This document shows, one piece after another, positions 1 to 8,303 of a stretch of DNA of 64,000 nucleotides. This stretch comes from Acidiphilium sp. C61 (lineage in GTDB: Bacteria; Pseudomonadota; Alphaproteobacteria; Acetobacterales; Acetobacteraceae): assembly GCF_902712915.1 (NCBI RefSeq), contig NZ_CACTIA010000003.1:62001-126000 (forward strand), in the 5' to 3' direction. Under the pieces are notes generated by a model. The model worked only from the letters and a program-made list of their open reading frames with translations, was not told the origin of the DNA and did not search any database. Positions within the stretch are counted from its first letter, which is position 1, and each line of letters opens with the position of its first letter. The position numbers and the translations under genes were made by a program.

Positions 1-66
1 CCGGGCGGCGGACTTCTGGGCATCCAGATGGGCGTCTCCAGCAAGAGCCGGGCAACGCGGCGGTGA
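1..66 (+). CDS. C-terminal end of an unidentified protein (partial)
   Basis: An open frame enters from the left edge and ends at TGA 64-66. Only 21 residues are visible, glycine-rich and then basic (GVSSKSRATRR). Its stop overlaps the GTG start of the next gene (GTGA, 63-66), which suggests translational coupling in one operon. The fragment is too short to name. Confidence 0.5.
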   Translation, partial: PGGGLLGIQMGVSSKSRATRR

Positions 67-998
67 ACCGACCTCGTCCGCAGCCGCCATCCGGCAAGAC
101 CGCGCAGGCAGGACGGGCCCGGCCCTCGCGTGGCTTCAGACCGGAGAGCGCGTTCGGATTCGTCACCATCTCCGACGGCGCGCTGCTCGCCGGCATGATC
201 GGCCAGGCGCTCGCGCACGCCGCCGGGCAGGCCGCGATCTTTGCCCCCTTCGTCCACGGCGAACTCCACGGCACCATGTTCGTGATCCCGACCTTCATGA
301 TCGGCGCCGCCCTCGGGCAGTCCTATGCGTATGTCTCGCAGCAGGTCACACTCTGGCTGCCGCTGGTGCGGATGCTGCTGCTGGCGCATCTGCCGCTGCT
401 GGCGCTCGGGCTCCTCGACCTCGCCGTCTTCCCGCATGGCGCAGTCAACTTCCTGTTCCTCTCGGGGCCGATGGCGCTCCTGTCGACGGCCCTGCTGCCC
501 TATATCTGGCGCGGCGCGCGACGCCATGCGACGGACACCGTCCCATCGCCCGAGGAACGCGCCCGCTCCCCCCGCGACAGGGCGGCCATCCTGGCCTGGC
601 CGCTTTGCGCGGTCATCGTCTGGCTGGCGCTGGTGCCCATGCTGGCGATCCGGACCGCGACGAGCATCGACGATTTCGCCATGCTGGTGACCATCGGCGC
701 CTGGTCCGTGCTCGTCCTGCCGGCCCTGGTCGTGCCGATCTACCAGATCCGGCAGCGCCGCCTGCGGCCGCGGCTGAACGCGGTGCTGTTCTCGGTGACC
801 GGCGCGGCGCAGCTGGGGCTGACGGCGTTCTATGGCGCGATGGCCCTGCGGGTCTCGGCGCTGGGCTACACGTTCGGCGCCACCGCCGCGCTGATGCCGG
901 TCATCCATGTGATCGCGCTGGTGCTCCTCGCCACCAGCCCCTTCGCCATCCTGCTGCTGCGCGCGGCCAGACCGGGATACCGCACCCTCCCGCCCTGA
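63..998 (+). CDS. Multi-pass inner-membrane protein of unknown function
   Basis: This 311-residue protein starts at a GTG that overlaps the stop of the preceding frame. After a basic, proline-rich N-terminus of about 30 residues it shows about six or seven hydrophobic segments, near residues 70-95, 97-125, 128-150, 170-192, 200-225, 235-260 and 272-298. A short charged loop lies near residues 150-168. No family motif is recognised. The preceding gene is cut off by the window edge, so the operon context is lost. A role in conjugation or transport is possible for plasmid DNA but nothing in the sequence proves it. Confidence 0.55.
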   Translation: MNRPRPQPPSGKTAQAGRARPSRGFRPESAFGFVTISDGALLAGMIGQALAHAAGQAAIFAPFVHGELHGTMFVIPTFMIGAALGQSYAYVSQQVTLWLPLVRMLLLAHLPLLALGLLDLAVFPHGAVNFLFLSGPMALLSTALLPYIWRGARRHATDTVPSPEERARSPRDRAAILAWPLCAVIVWLALVPMLAIRTATSIDDFAMLVTIGAWSVLVLPALVVPIYQIRQRRLRPRLNAVLFSVTGAAQLGLTAFYGAMALRVSALGYTFGATAALMPVIHVIALVLLATSPFAILLLRAARPGYRTLPP

Positions 999-1095
999 CC
1001 CGAAAGGCGACACACCAGCCCGGCCAACATGCGTCCAGCGCATGGCAACATCCCCGATGCGGCATTGCAACTTCGCGCGAACCCACCGACATCAC

Positions 1096-1482
1096 TCAGT
1101 AGTCGGTAATATAGGCGACAGTTGGTGCTTTGAAGAATGATTGCACGAGACGTGGTTTGCGCTTGATGGCGGCGAGTTGGGCTTCGATTTTGTCCTGAAG
1201 CTTTTCGCCTTGGCGTAGCGGAGTCCGGGCGACGCCCGTCCGCTTCATGTGGCTCCAGACCAGTTCATCTGGGTTCAGGTCAGGGGCGTAGCCTGGCAGA
1301 AAATGCAACGTCAGCATTCCATTGGTCGACGCCACGTAGGCTTTCACCAGCGCTGTTTTGTGGGCAGGCAGCCCGTCGAGGACCAGGTGCACCGGCCTCG
1401 TGCGGTGCCGCATCATCCGGCGTAGCAGCGCCGACAGGGGTCGGAAAATCGTGGCTGGCCTGTGCCCTCGGTCACACGGCAT
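1096..1482 (-). pseudogene. IS630-family transposase, C-terminal fragment
   Basis: The fragment reads [15 protein letters not shown] and then [18 protein letters not shown], which are the second and third acidic blocks of the IS630 DDE domain (DGLPAHK and NPDELVW, the latter carrying the final catalytic Glu). The N-terminal helix-turn-helix half is missing, so the gene is dead. A piece of a related transposase, covering the block just upstream of this one, is present at 46882-47090 on the same strand. Confidence 0.85.
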
Positions 1483-1807
1483 GTCGCGATGACAGGACCG
1501 TGCTCTATCAGCGCGCCCCCAAACTCTTCGCAGAACTCGCGGTCGCCGCCCTCAAACGAAAGTGTACGAAAAACGTGTGTTTTCCGTCATCGCGCGATCC
1601 CGGCCTCAGAACCGTGCTCTCCGCTCAAACCCGCAGAAAACCTCGATCCCAACCAGTCAACGTTCCCACTTTGTCCGCTTATGCTACAGCCTATGGCGTT
1701 TCGTTACTTCTGGCCAGACAGTCACCGATCCGGACGGAACATGGAAGTTTGGAGTTGATGGAGCGATCTCAGGGCCGAAATAATGAATAGCGATTGCGAG
1801 GCATCAA
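1483..1807. other. Intergenic, no gene recognised
   Basis: Three overlapping short frames exist here on the plus strand, but none has a credible ribosome-binding site, recognisable motif or coding-like composition. It probably includes decayed DNA beside the IS630 fragment. Confidence 0.4.
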
Positions 1808-2428
1808 TTGACGAATTCTCTTACGCTTGCACACAGCATTGACATTGCCCGGCATGAGCTGGAAGCAAGCGGCCGTGTCAGCCTGCCCAGGAGACGTGCA
1901 ATCTGGCGCGCGATGTACCCTGATGTCGAAACCAAACACGGGTGCGACATCGGTCATCGCCGACTTGTTCTGCTGGATATTCTCACGGTCCAGCGCGTAA
2001 TGCCGCTTTGGCACGCGGTGTTTCCCTCTGATGACTCGCCGGCTTCGATGCTGCGAATTGCTCTTGATATCGCCTTCGGGCGTTCGGATCCGATCCTGGC
2101 TGAAAAAACCCGAGACTCGTTATATGTAGATATCGTCGAGAACCGTATCTACGCAAAAGGTCAGGAGATGGCATTGTTTGTCGGCCATGCGGCGGCCAAC
2201 ACCATCACCACGGCTCTCTTCCAAGGCGTTCCGGACGAAAACGCCGATGTCGATGACGAGGATCTTGATCCGGAAAGCTTTGAGCCGAGCATGCTTGCAG
2301 CCGCAGCGGAGGCTGGTGGATTACCCTGGGCCGAAGCCACCAACCGGGAAAAAGAACGCGCTTTTTGGGACTGGTATCTGGGGACTGCCATTACCAGGGC
2401 CTATGAGATGACGGGTGATCCAGCTTAG
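1808..2428 (+). CDS. Putative Imm5-like immunity protein (orphan)
   Basis: This 206-residue soluble protein starts at TTG, with GAGG at 1798-1801 six bases upstream. It has an all-alpha, acidic look. The blocks MPLWHAVFPSDDSP (about residue 65), GHAAANT (about 125) and the tail FWDWYLGTAITRAYE recall the Imm5 family of polymorphic-toxin immunity proteins, in which a duplicated helical domain neutralises a secreted toxin. No polymorphic toxin gene lies next to it, so it may be an orphan immunity gene, and the family assignment is tentative. Confidence 0.45.
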   Translation: MTNSLTLAHSIDIARHELEASGRVSLPRRRAIWRAMYPDVETKHGCDIGHRRLVLLDILTVQRVMPLWHAVFPSDDSPASMLRIALDIAFGRSDPILAEKTRDSLYVDIVENRIYAKGQEMALFVGHAAANTITTALFQGVPDENADVDDEDLDPESFEPSMLAAAAEAGGLPWAEATNREKERAFWDWYLGTAITRAYEMTGDPA

Positions 2429-2892
2429 TGTGCCTTCCCAGTCCGTAAAATTCATGAACGCACCAGAATTCTGCATTATGGAATTTCGCCGGAAGTCCCG
2501 GGGAAGTCGTCACATAGTCGCCGCACAGGCCGCCGGCGAACCCCAGAGTAACCCCGCTACAGAGACTGTCAAAGCACCCCGCCAGAAGCGGGCCATGGCG
2601 GCGCGAATACTTGGAGCGAGCGACTGGCGGCGATCACGAAACCGATGAGGCAACGAACCGACGCCAGGTGCGGCACGGCCTGCAAGCCGTAAACGCAAGG
2701 TCAACGGTGGTGGGCACAAAAAGAGAACGCTGACAACGGCCAGATCAGCGGGGAGCCAACATTCCGGGGAGCTAAACACAAGGAAAACCTTGGGTGAAAT
2801 AGGTCTGATTGGCTGTCGTTTGTATCAAAATGAGAAATCCGGGGGGATGTTATACGAACCCCCAAGACGGCCCTGAAGGGGCCGTATCGATC
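2429..2892. other. Intergenic stretch without a recognised gene
   Basis: About 460 bases with no convincing gene. The only structure seen is the hairpin at 2867-2885. Confidence 0.4.
2867..2885 (-). terminator. Hairpin downstream of the ParE-type toxin gene
   Basis: ACGGCCC at 2867-2873 pairs with GGGCCGT at 2879-2885 around a 5-base loop. It lies directly after the minus-strand toxin gene. There is no clear T-tract on the minus side, so intrinsic termination is only a suggestion. Confidence 0.35.
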
Positions 2893-3183
2893 TCACGGTA
2901 ATGCCTCACTGCGGTCCCGTGCACCATGCCAGATGCGGAGGATTCGAACCAAATCGGCGTTCATGTCGATCTCGTAGACGATCAGATACGGCCACACGGC
3001 CACCAGTTCGCGGGTGCCGGCAACCAGGCCGAGGCGGCCCCGGTTGGGAAATGGCGCCAGGCTGTCGCCGGCGAGGACCAAAGAGCGCAAGAGATTCGCT
3101 GCCGCATGGGGGTTCAGAGGCTCGAGATAGGTGACGATGGAATCGCGGTCCGCCAAGGCGAGCGGATGCCATTCGACCCGCAC
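2893..3183 (-). CDS. RelE/ParE-superfamily toxin
   Basis: This 96-residue protein fits the ParE/RelE fold. The start MRVEWHPLALADRDSIVTYL matches the first strand and helix, followed by NPHAAANLLRSL, and then FPNRGRLGLVAGTRELVAV and LIVYEI, which correspond to the P-x-x-G-R ... RELVV ... YLIVYR blocks of ParE proteins. ParE toxins poison DNA gyrase and RelE toxins cleave mRNA; sequence alone does not say which applies. The gene lies 2 bases after the antitoxin gene at 3186-3359 on the same strand, the usual antitoxin-first order. Confidence 0.85.
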   Translation of the reverse strand: MRVEWHPLALADRDSIVTYLEPLNPHAAANLLRSLVLAGDSLAPFPNRGRLGLVAGTRELVAVWPYLIVYEIDMNADLVRILRIWHGARDRSEALP

Positions 3184-3185
3184 GC

Positions 3186-3359
3186 TCAGTGACCGGAGAT
3201 CTTCCGGTTCAGCCGTTCGATCTCACGCAGGAGATCGGCGCGCACCTGTTCATGCGGCACACCTGGACGAGGATCGGCACGCGCCTCGGCGATGGCGGCC
3301 TCGAGAAGCCTGCGCTCGGCCTCGAGCTCGGGATCAATCTGGGGGACTGTCTGGTTCAT
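3186..3359 (-). CDS. Antitoxin partner of the ParE/RelE-type toxin
   Basis: This 57-residue acidic protein begins MNQTVPQIDPELEAERR. I chose the ATG at 3357-3359 over longer in-frame starts because CTGGAG lies about 8 bases upstream on the minus strand and the extra N-terminal residues look non-coding. It is strongly helical with many Glu and Arg residues (LLEAAIAEARADPR, LLREIERLNRK) and lacks a clear ribbon-helix-helix N-terminus. It is therefore assigned by position before the toxin and by size. Confidence 0.7.
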   Translation of the reverse strand: MNQTVPQIDPELEAERRLLEAAIAEARADPRPGVPHEQVRADLLREIERLNRKISGH

Positions 3360-4151
3360 TCGGCGAACTCCAGGTGTAACTTCTGAGAGGCCAATCAGAT
3401 CCTGCATCCATGTTGGTTGCACGCGCCAGAAGATTTGACTTCCTGACGACGGCCGGCTTCTCGGTGCACAGGAAACCGGTCGGTATTCAGTATCACCTAT
3501 ATCGTGTGCGGCGGGCAACCCGCCGATAGCGACAGCCGATGTCTGGAATAGGCGGTGATGTCCGGACAGTAACCTACCTGAACCACGACGAAGGCGCCGG
3601 CCGGACCCAGTGGGCGGGCGGCCATTTTTCCCCTGGGCTTTGGCTTCGCCTCGGATAGGCCGGACACCATGCCTTCTTTTCTGGCCTGGTTGATTTTGGC
3701 GTCGCTCAGGATCATGCCGGCTTCCAAGACCCCATGTCCGCCGCAGATAGCGCGTTCTTTAGCCAAGATTTCAATGCGATGTAACGCCTTCTTGTTGTGG
3801 CCGCAGATGCGTTTCCAAAGCTATGCTGCGTCGCACAAAATTCATGTTGAAGCCTCTCTTGGCTGAGCTATATCTCGTCCAACGGGGGTCATGCCCCGTT
3901 GGACGTTTCCTCCCTAAACTTGGCGGCCGCAATGGTCGCCATTTTTTTTGCGCCGATCCGATTGGCTGGAAGTGTCCGCAATGACCGAACGCCATCCTCT
4001 ATCCGAAAAAAGTCCTTTTAGCCTGTCGTGGTCCGGCATTTCATCTATGGATATGGCCCGACGCACCGCGTGGATCGCCGGATAGGCCTCGGAGGACAGA
4101 TTGTCGCTGGCCGGGATCGAAGCGGGCTTTTAGTTGGCAGATCCTCATGAT
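3360..4151. other. Gene-poor stretch with a strong hairpin
   Basis: No intact gene is recognised. On the minus strand between about 3600 and 3800 one frame reads coding-like (AKERAICGGHGVLEAGMI, then SDAKINQARKEG), but it has no credible start, runs into low-complexity residues and matches no family I know. It may be a remnant. The hairpin at 3876-3905 is listed separately. Confidence 0.35.
3876..3905. terminator. Perfect 12-bp stem hairpin
   Basis: CGTCCAACGGGG at 3876-3887 pairs perfectly with CCCCGTTGGACG at 3894-3905 around the 6-base loop GTCATG. On the plus strand it is followed by TTTCCTCCC. It could be an intrinsic terminator or an attenuator, but no adjacent intact gene explains it. 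Confidence 0.4.
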
Positions 4152-5213
4152 TTACCGCCCTGCCGTTGCACGCCGTGCCTGCCGCTCCTGCTCGGGCTGT
4201 TCGGCTCGTTCCGCCCGCCGGATTTCCGCGCCGCTCTCAGCGGCCCGCTGCCAGTAACCCCGCGCCTGCTCACCCGTCTGGCTGTCAGCCTGGCCAGTGA
4301 TCTGCCCTGCCTTCTGCTCGGCTCGCAGCGCCATCAAATACCCGGAAATCTTCTCGGCATCGGCAGCCGCCCGGAAGATCCCTCGCGCGTCTTGCTGCAA
4401 GGCTTTGATCCAGCTTCCGACATAGGCCGCATGCTGGCCCGGATCATGGCCGATCCCCAGCTTGTCCGCGATCATCAGCGAGGCGATCTCCGCCCTTAGC
4501 TCCTCCCGCGCGTAGGCTTCCGATCCAAACGGGGTGCCAAGATCCGGCCGGTTCAGCCGCGAGGGGTGCCCTGTGGCGTGCCCCAGTTCATGCAGCGCCG
4601 TGCTGTAAAACCGATCCGCCGTCTTGAATTGCTCGCGCTCGGGCATCGTGACCCGGTCTTGCGCCAGGGTGTAAAAGGCCCGGTCGCCGGGCCGGTAGAT
4701 GATCGGCACTCCGGAATTGCTCATGATCTGCTCGGCTGCGGCGTGGCGTTCCCATTCCGCCAGGGCGGGCCGGGCCTCGATCTTCGGCATGCCGGCGATC
4801 TGCTCGGCATTGAACACCACCGCCGAAAACACCCGCGGCCGTTCCAGCTCGACGCTGCGGTAAACCTGATTGCCTTCGGCATCCTTCACCGGCCGTCCCT
4901 GCTCGCCCTTCACCGGCACCCGGTCAAACTTCTTGAAATACTGGATCAGCGTGCCCTTTTCGCCCTTCATCACCTGGGCATCGAGGCTCTGCGCCTGCTT
5001 GTAGGTGGTCCAGCGCGGATCGCTATAGCCCTTCATCTCGGCCACTGCCATCAGCCAGATCGCGTTGCCGCCTTGGTAATCCTTGCCGGTGATCGCGTTG
5101 TAGGGAATGAACCGGAGGCCGCTCGGCTCCCACGGTTTCACCCAGGGCGCGGTGCCATCCTCCAACTGCTTGACGATCGAGGCGGCAACCGTCTGGGCAT
5201 AATCACCGGCCAT
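4152..5213 (-). CDS. ardC: ArdC-like antirestriction / ssDNA-binding zincin protein
   Basis: This 353-residue protein has an N-terminal ArdC-type single-stranded-DNA-binding domain (about residues 5-140: IVKQLEDGTAPWVKPW, GGNAIWLM, KGEKGTLIQYFKKF). A zincin-like metallopeptidase domain follows, with HELGH at residues 208-212 and a downstream EELRAEI block that should give the third metal ligand. The tail of about 40 residues is charged and low-complexity. ArdC proteins enter recipient cells during conjugation and protect incoming plasmid DNA from restriction enzymes. The gene overlaps the small upstream gene by 11 bases, so they are probably one transcript. Confidence 0.88.
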   Translation of the reverse strand: MAGDYAQTVAASIVKQLEDGTAPWVKPWEPSGLRFIPYNAITGKDYQGGNAIWLMAVAEMKGYSDPRWTTYKQAQSLDAQVMKGEKGTLIQYFKKFDRVPVKGEQGRPVKDAEGNQVYRSVELERPRVFSAVVFNAEQIAGMPKIEARPALAEWERHAAAEQIMSNSGVPIIYRPGDRAFYTLAQDRVTMPEREQFKTADRFYSTALHELGHATGHPSRLNRPDLGTPFGSEAYAREELRAEIASLMIADKLGIGHDPGQHAAYVGSWIKALQQDARGIFRAAADAEKISGYLMALRAEQKAGQITGQADSQTGEQARGYWQRAAESGAEIRRAERAEQPEQERQARRATAGR

Positions 5214-5391
5214 GCGTGGCCTCGTTGGTGTTCTCTACGTCCGCATTGGAGTCCCAGGCATCCGCCTCATCGAGTGCCGTTTCCTCAACCAGTCCCAGCT
5301 GCTCGACCTCAGCCGGGTCGATCTCCACCATGACGCCCGGCCGCATCAGATCGGCCAGATCGCGCGAGATGATTGGTTTCTTCGGGTCCAT
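5203..5391 (-). CDS. Small acidic protein coupled to ardC
   Basis: This 62-residue protein begins MDPKKPIISRDLADLMRPG. The ATG at 5389-5391 is preceded at good distance by AGGAGAG, which decides it over a longer frame rich in Arg. It is acidic in its second half (VEQLGLVEETALDEADAW). Its 3' end overlaps the ardC start by 11 bases. The family is not recognised; the position suggests an accessory of the antirestriction or conjugation module. Confidence 0.6.
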   Translation of the reverse strand: MDPKKPIISRDLADLMRPGVMVEIDPAEVEQLGLVEETALDEADAWDSNADVENTNEATHGR

Positions 5392-5605
5392 CGCTCTCCT
5401 CCTTCTCAACGTGCTCTGTATCGTCCGGCGCAATCGGACGGCCCTACCGCGGCCCCCTACCCTTCCCCGGCACGCGCGGGAGGGCTGCGCAAGCCAACCT
5501 TGTTGCACAGGCCATCGGTCGGATCGGACTCATAGGATATGTTCGGAGCAGTGTTGCGGTGCGGCTCGGGATCTTCCGCCATGCCCGCAAACCGAACCGG
5601 GGGCA

Positions 5606-5824
5606 TTAGCGCTTGCCCCGGATCGCGGCGATCATCCGGCGATCCAGGCCCGCCATGTCGGTCTCACCCCGAATGCACCGCTCATTCACAGCCTCAAGCT
5701 CCGGGTGATGAACATAACCCTGGCGGTTATTCGCTGCACGGGCCTGCTCGATCGCGCGCCAGCGCCGCATCATCTCGGATTCCGAAATTTTGCCGACCAG
5801 CCGGTCCATCCAGCGGCGCCTCAT
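5606..5824 (-). CDS. VbhA-like antitoxin-domain protein
   Basis: This 72-residue protein shows RAANNRQGYVHHPELEAV followed by RCIRGETDMAGLDRRM. That matches the antitoxin_VbhA helical motif, whose consensus carries a glutamate-containing inhibitory helix followed by a short R-G-E-I/T-D turn. VbhA-type antitoxins block Fic AMP-transferases. No Fic gene is visible nearby, so it is an orphan or acts as part of the ardC operon about 215 bases downstream. It would be transcribed in the same direction as ardC. Confidence 0.6.
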   Translation of the reverse strand: MRRRWMDRLVGKISESEMMRRWRAIEQARAANNRQGYVHHPELEAVNERCIRGETDMAGLDRRMIAAIRGKR

Positions 5825-5874
5825 TACTACCGGAAGTAGAGGTTAAGCAGAAGCGCAGCGAAGTTCAAGGAACC

Positions 5875-6285
5875 TCAAAGGTTCATTTCGGCTCGGCGAA
5901 TGTCTGTCTTGGAAAAATCATCACCTTTGAACAGCAGCGCCGCCCGATAAGATTTGGCAGCGCCATAGGCAAAGCAATCGCCCATATTCAAGGCGGCCGG
6001 ATGCCGCCCCTTCCCGAAATCGGCATAAGCCTGGATTGCCAGATCATACTCACGCTCGCCAAGAGAAATGACCTCGATCCCGAGCGCGCTCATAAAGCTC
6101 TTCACCTTTTGCCGGGCACCGTCCATCGAAAGGCCGAAGCTGCGGCAGAGCCCGGCCGTCGCCTCCCACATGGCAACCGGCGAGACGAGACGGGTGCGTT
6201 CCTGGGCCAGAAGATCCGCCAGCATGTCGGCATCCTCCTCGCCGGCGATCATCGCGATCAGGGCCGAGGCATCGATGAAGATCAT
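5875..6285 (-). CDS. vapC: VapC-type PIN-domain ribonuclease toxin
   Basis: This 136-residue PIN domain carries the conserved acidic residues: Asp5 in MIFIDASALIA, Glu in MWEATAGL (about 40), and Asp in NMGDCFAYGAA (about 100) and KGDDFSKTD (about 120). VapC toxins cleave tRNA or rRNA in a Mg-dependent way. The start overlaps the end of vapB by 4 bases (ATGA), so the two are translationally coupled. Confidence 0.92.
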   Translation of the reverse strand: MIFIDASALIAMIAGEEDADMLADLLAQERTRLVSPVAMWEATAGLCRSFGLSMDGARQKVKSFMSALGIEVISLGEREYDLAIQAYADFGKGRHPAALNMGDCFAYGAAKSYRAALLFKGDDFSKTDIRRAEMNL

Positions 6286-6524
6286 TCCCCCTCCCCCGAC
6301 AGATCATCGAAAAATGCCTTGTCTGCCTTCAACCCTGTGGGCGGCGGCAGCGGATTGGCTTCGCGCCACTCACGCAGGCGCTCGCGCAAGGGCTTGGCTT
6401 CGCGGGTTCGGTCAAGCTCGGCCTGCACCGCAAGCCGCACGGCATCCTGTTTGGTTAAACCCCGCTCTTTCGCCAGTTTGGCGACAAGCTCGGCGGTCGC
6501 ATCATCGCGGATATAAAGGGGCAT
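6282..6524 (-). CDS. vapB: VapB-family antitoxin
   Basis: This 80-residue protein begins MPLYIRDDATAELVAKLA and continues GLTKQDAVRLAVQAEL, the pattern of the Rv0623/PSK-type VapB DNA-binding antitoxins. The C-terminal part (LPPPTGLKADKAFFDDL) should fold over VapC. I chose the ATG at 6522-6524 because GAGG lies upstream and the longer frame would read through the operator repeats. Confidence 0.88.
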   Translation of the reverse strand: MPLYIRDDATAELVAKLAKERGLTKQDAVRLAVQAELDRTREAKPLRERLREWREANPLPPPTGLKADKAFFDDLSGEGE

Positions 6525-6534
6525 GGGCGCCTCA

Positions 6535-6564
6535 AGATATTCAAATATCTGATTAAAGATATCT
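6535..6564. promoter_or_regulatory. Probable VapBC autoregulatory operator
   Basis: AGATATT-CA-AATATCT at 6535-6550 is a perfect 7-bp inverted repeat, followed by the palindrome AGATATCT at 6557-6564 and a further GATATT. They lie 11-40 bases upstream of vapB, where VapBC complexes normally bind to repress their own promoter. Confidence 0.6.
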
Positions 6565-6713
6565 CGATATTCAGCCTGGAGCAAGGATATCCACCAGAAC
6601 ATCGCCTGCTCGACATATGCCTACGCCACGGAATGGATTTCGAGGCTCTCCCATTGCCAGTGCTACCTTCACCGCCGAACGGCTTCCATGACCGAATGCC
6701 AGGAACTTGGCTT

Positions 6714-7235
6714 TTACCTCCCACCCCCCACACCGAGTGACGCCGCGATATCGCTGATCGAGCGGAGCAGGACCAACGGATCGTCCCTCGATTGCTCAAA
6801 GCCGCGCCGCTGCCAGAATTCGGCGGCTTCCCTGTCGACCGCGTTGACCATCAAGGCCCGACCGCCAATAAGCGAAGTCGCCTGAACGCAGCGCTGAAGG
6901 GCGTGCTTTACAAGGCCGGTGCCGATGCCCAACCCTGCCCACCTGGTGTCGATCGCCAGTTGACCGAGTAGCATGCATGGAACGGGATTGGGTGGCTGCC
7001 CTGTCCGGATCGAGCGGGGCAGAACTGTCGGCACGATAGCGGTGGGAGCAAGGCCGTAATATCCAACAACACGACCAGCCTCATGCACAACGACGACGGC
7101 GGTAAAGCCCTTCTGCTGGTTGGAAAGCGCGCGCGATTTGAGCCATTGATCAAGCGGCGATTTCCCGCAGGAGAACTCCGATACATCGTGAGCAGCGGTA
7201 AGGGGTTCAGGCTCCGACAGCGGCAAATAGCTCAC
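6714..7235 (-). CDS. GNAT-family acetyltransferase toxin (TacT/AtaT-like)
   Basis: This protein of about 173 residues starts at the GTG that overlaps the antitoxin stop (GTGA). It shows the toxin-type GNAT pattern: FSCGKSPLDQWL, QQKGFTAVVVV, VVGYYGLAPTAI, the acetyl-CoA pyrophosphate loop region LLGQLAIDTRWAGLGIGTGL, and the C-terminal AAEFWQRRGFEQ. Members acetylate the amino group of charged tRNAs and stop translation. A longer in-frame GTG at 7262 exists but would overlap the antitoxin by 31 bases. Confidence 0.88.
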   Translation of the reverse strand: MSYLPLSEPEPLTAAHDVSEFSCGKSPLDQWLKSRALSNQQKGFTAVVVVHEAGRVVGYYGLAPTAIVPTVLPRSIRTGQPPNPVPCMLLGQLAIDTRWAGLGIGTGLVKHALQRCVQATSLIGGRALMVNAVDREAAEFWQRRGFEQSRDDPLVLLRSISDIAASLGVGGGR

Positions 7236-7531
7236 CGCTTGGCAACGTAACCGGGCTCCCACGGCGCGGGTCGCTTCAGGACTTCCACCATCTCCGGTAC
7301 CGGAGCGGCGGGACGCGCCAACACCTCCATGAATTCGGCGAAGCCTTCCGCGCTCATCCGGATCAAGCCCTGCTCCATCACAACCTCTTCTGCCGCACGC
7401 ACAGCGGCGTCGCGTACGAAATCCGTGCGCGAACGCCCGCGCAAGCTCGCAGCGCGATCGATCATTGCAACATCCGCCTCGGGCAAGCGCATCGAGATCG
7501 GGTATTCCTTGCGTTCAGCAACTGTGGCCAT
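7232..7531 (-). CDS. DUF1778 ribbon-helix-helix antitoxin (TacA/AtaR-like)
   Basis: This 99-residue protein begins MATVAERKEYPISMRLPEAD and continues ASLRGRSRTDFVRDAAV, the DUF1778 ribbon-helix-helix core. It ends in a toxin-binding tail rich in Pro (RPAPWEPGYVAKR). AAGGAG lies 6-7 bases before the ATG at 7529-7531, which settles the start. It pairs with the overlapping GNAT toxin. Confidence 0.88.
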   Translation of the reverse strand: MATVAERKEYPISMRLPEADVAMIDRAASLRGRSRTDFVRDAAVRAAEEVVMEQGLIRMSAEGFAEFMEVLARPAAPVPEMVEVLKRPAPWEPGYVAKR

Positions 7532-7923
7532 GGCTAATCTCCTTGCCTGCCATATAGCGCACCGTATCGCAGATTCCAATACATAAAGCTCGACACCATC
7601 ACCAACGATCTCATGAGGAGGGGCACAGGATGACGGTGCGAGCGCAAGGTTCTTAAAAGCCTGGCTCATCAGGGCACAGGCCGCCTCGGCTTACTCGCTC
7701 CCCCTATCAATCACCCCGACATCACGCTTCATCCTTGACCCGACGGATTTGGGTGGCACGGGCATAGCCTCTTTGTTAGACTTTGCTGGTTATGAACTTC
7801 TCTCAACAAAATATCGAGGCAACCAGATCCAGTCAGATATATCGACACGCCTCGCTCCAACCTGACCGTCTGCAATATTCAGCATCTGACGCGTGTCGTG
7901 CGACAGAAAGGGATTTCAAATCG

Positions 7924-8190
7924 ATGCAGTTGGCTCTGTTCCCAGAGCAAATCAGTCTCATCCGGGTCCGACCTGAACACAACGAAAAGCGCTACTACCA
8001 GATCGAGATCGTTACAGACCTGTTCGGTGCCGTAGGCCTCGCACGAACCTGGGGGCGGATCGGACGTTCCGCACACTCACGGTTTGACCCCCTCCCCGAT
8101 CTCGGCACCGCCATCGATGCCCTCCGCCGCCTGGCCCGCGCCAAACGGCGCCGCGGCTATCAGGACTATCCATCTACAGGGTGGATCTGA
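7924..8190 (+). CDS. Stand-alone WGR-domain protein
   Basis: This 88-residue protein is almost wholly a WGR domain: MQLALFPEQISLIRV, KRYYQIEIVTDLFG, then the signature RTWGRIGR, and a C-terminal helix (AIDALRRLARAKRRRGY). WGR domains in PARPs and in bacterial proteins bind nucleic acid ends. Small single-domain WGR proteins are common on alphaproteobacterial plasmids, but their role is not established. I took the ATG at 7924 because the longer frame upstream lacks conserved sequence. Confidence 0.75.
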   Translation: MQLALFPEQISLIRVRPEHNEKRYYQIEIVTDLFGAVGLARTWGRIGRSAHSRFDPLPDLGTAIDALRRLARAKRRRGYQDYPSTGWI

Positions 8191-8303
8191 CAAAAATACA
8201 GTTCTGCGACAGCCAAGCTCAGGCGCATTCGAAGAGCCAAGTTCCGATCGATCAGGCCTTTGTAGCCGAGCGCGATGCAAACCACCCGGCTGTATTGCAG
8301 ATA

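Noticed and set aside
605..1102. Long plus-strand ORF overlapping the left-edge membrane protein
   Set aside because: It is an Arg/Ala/Gly-rich shadow of the true frame and has no motif.
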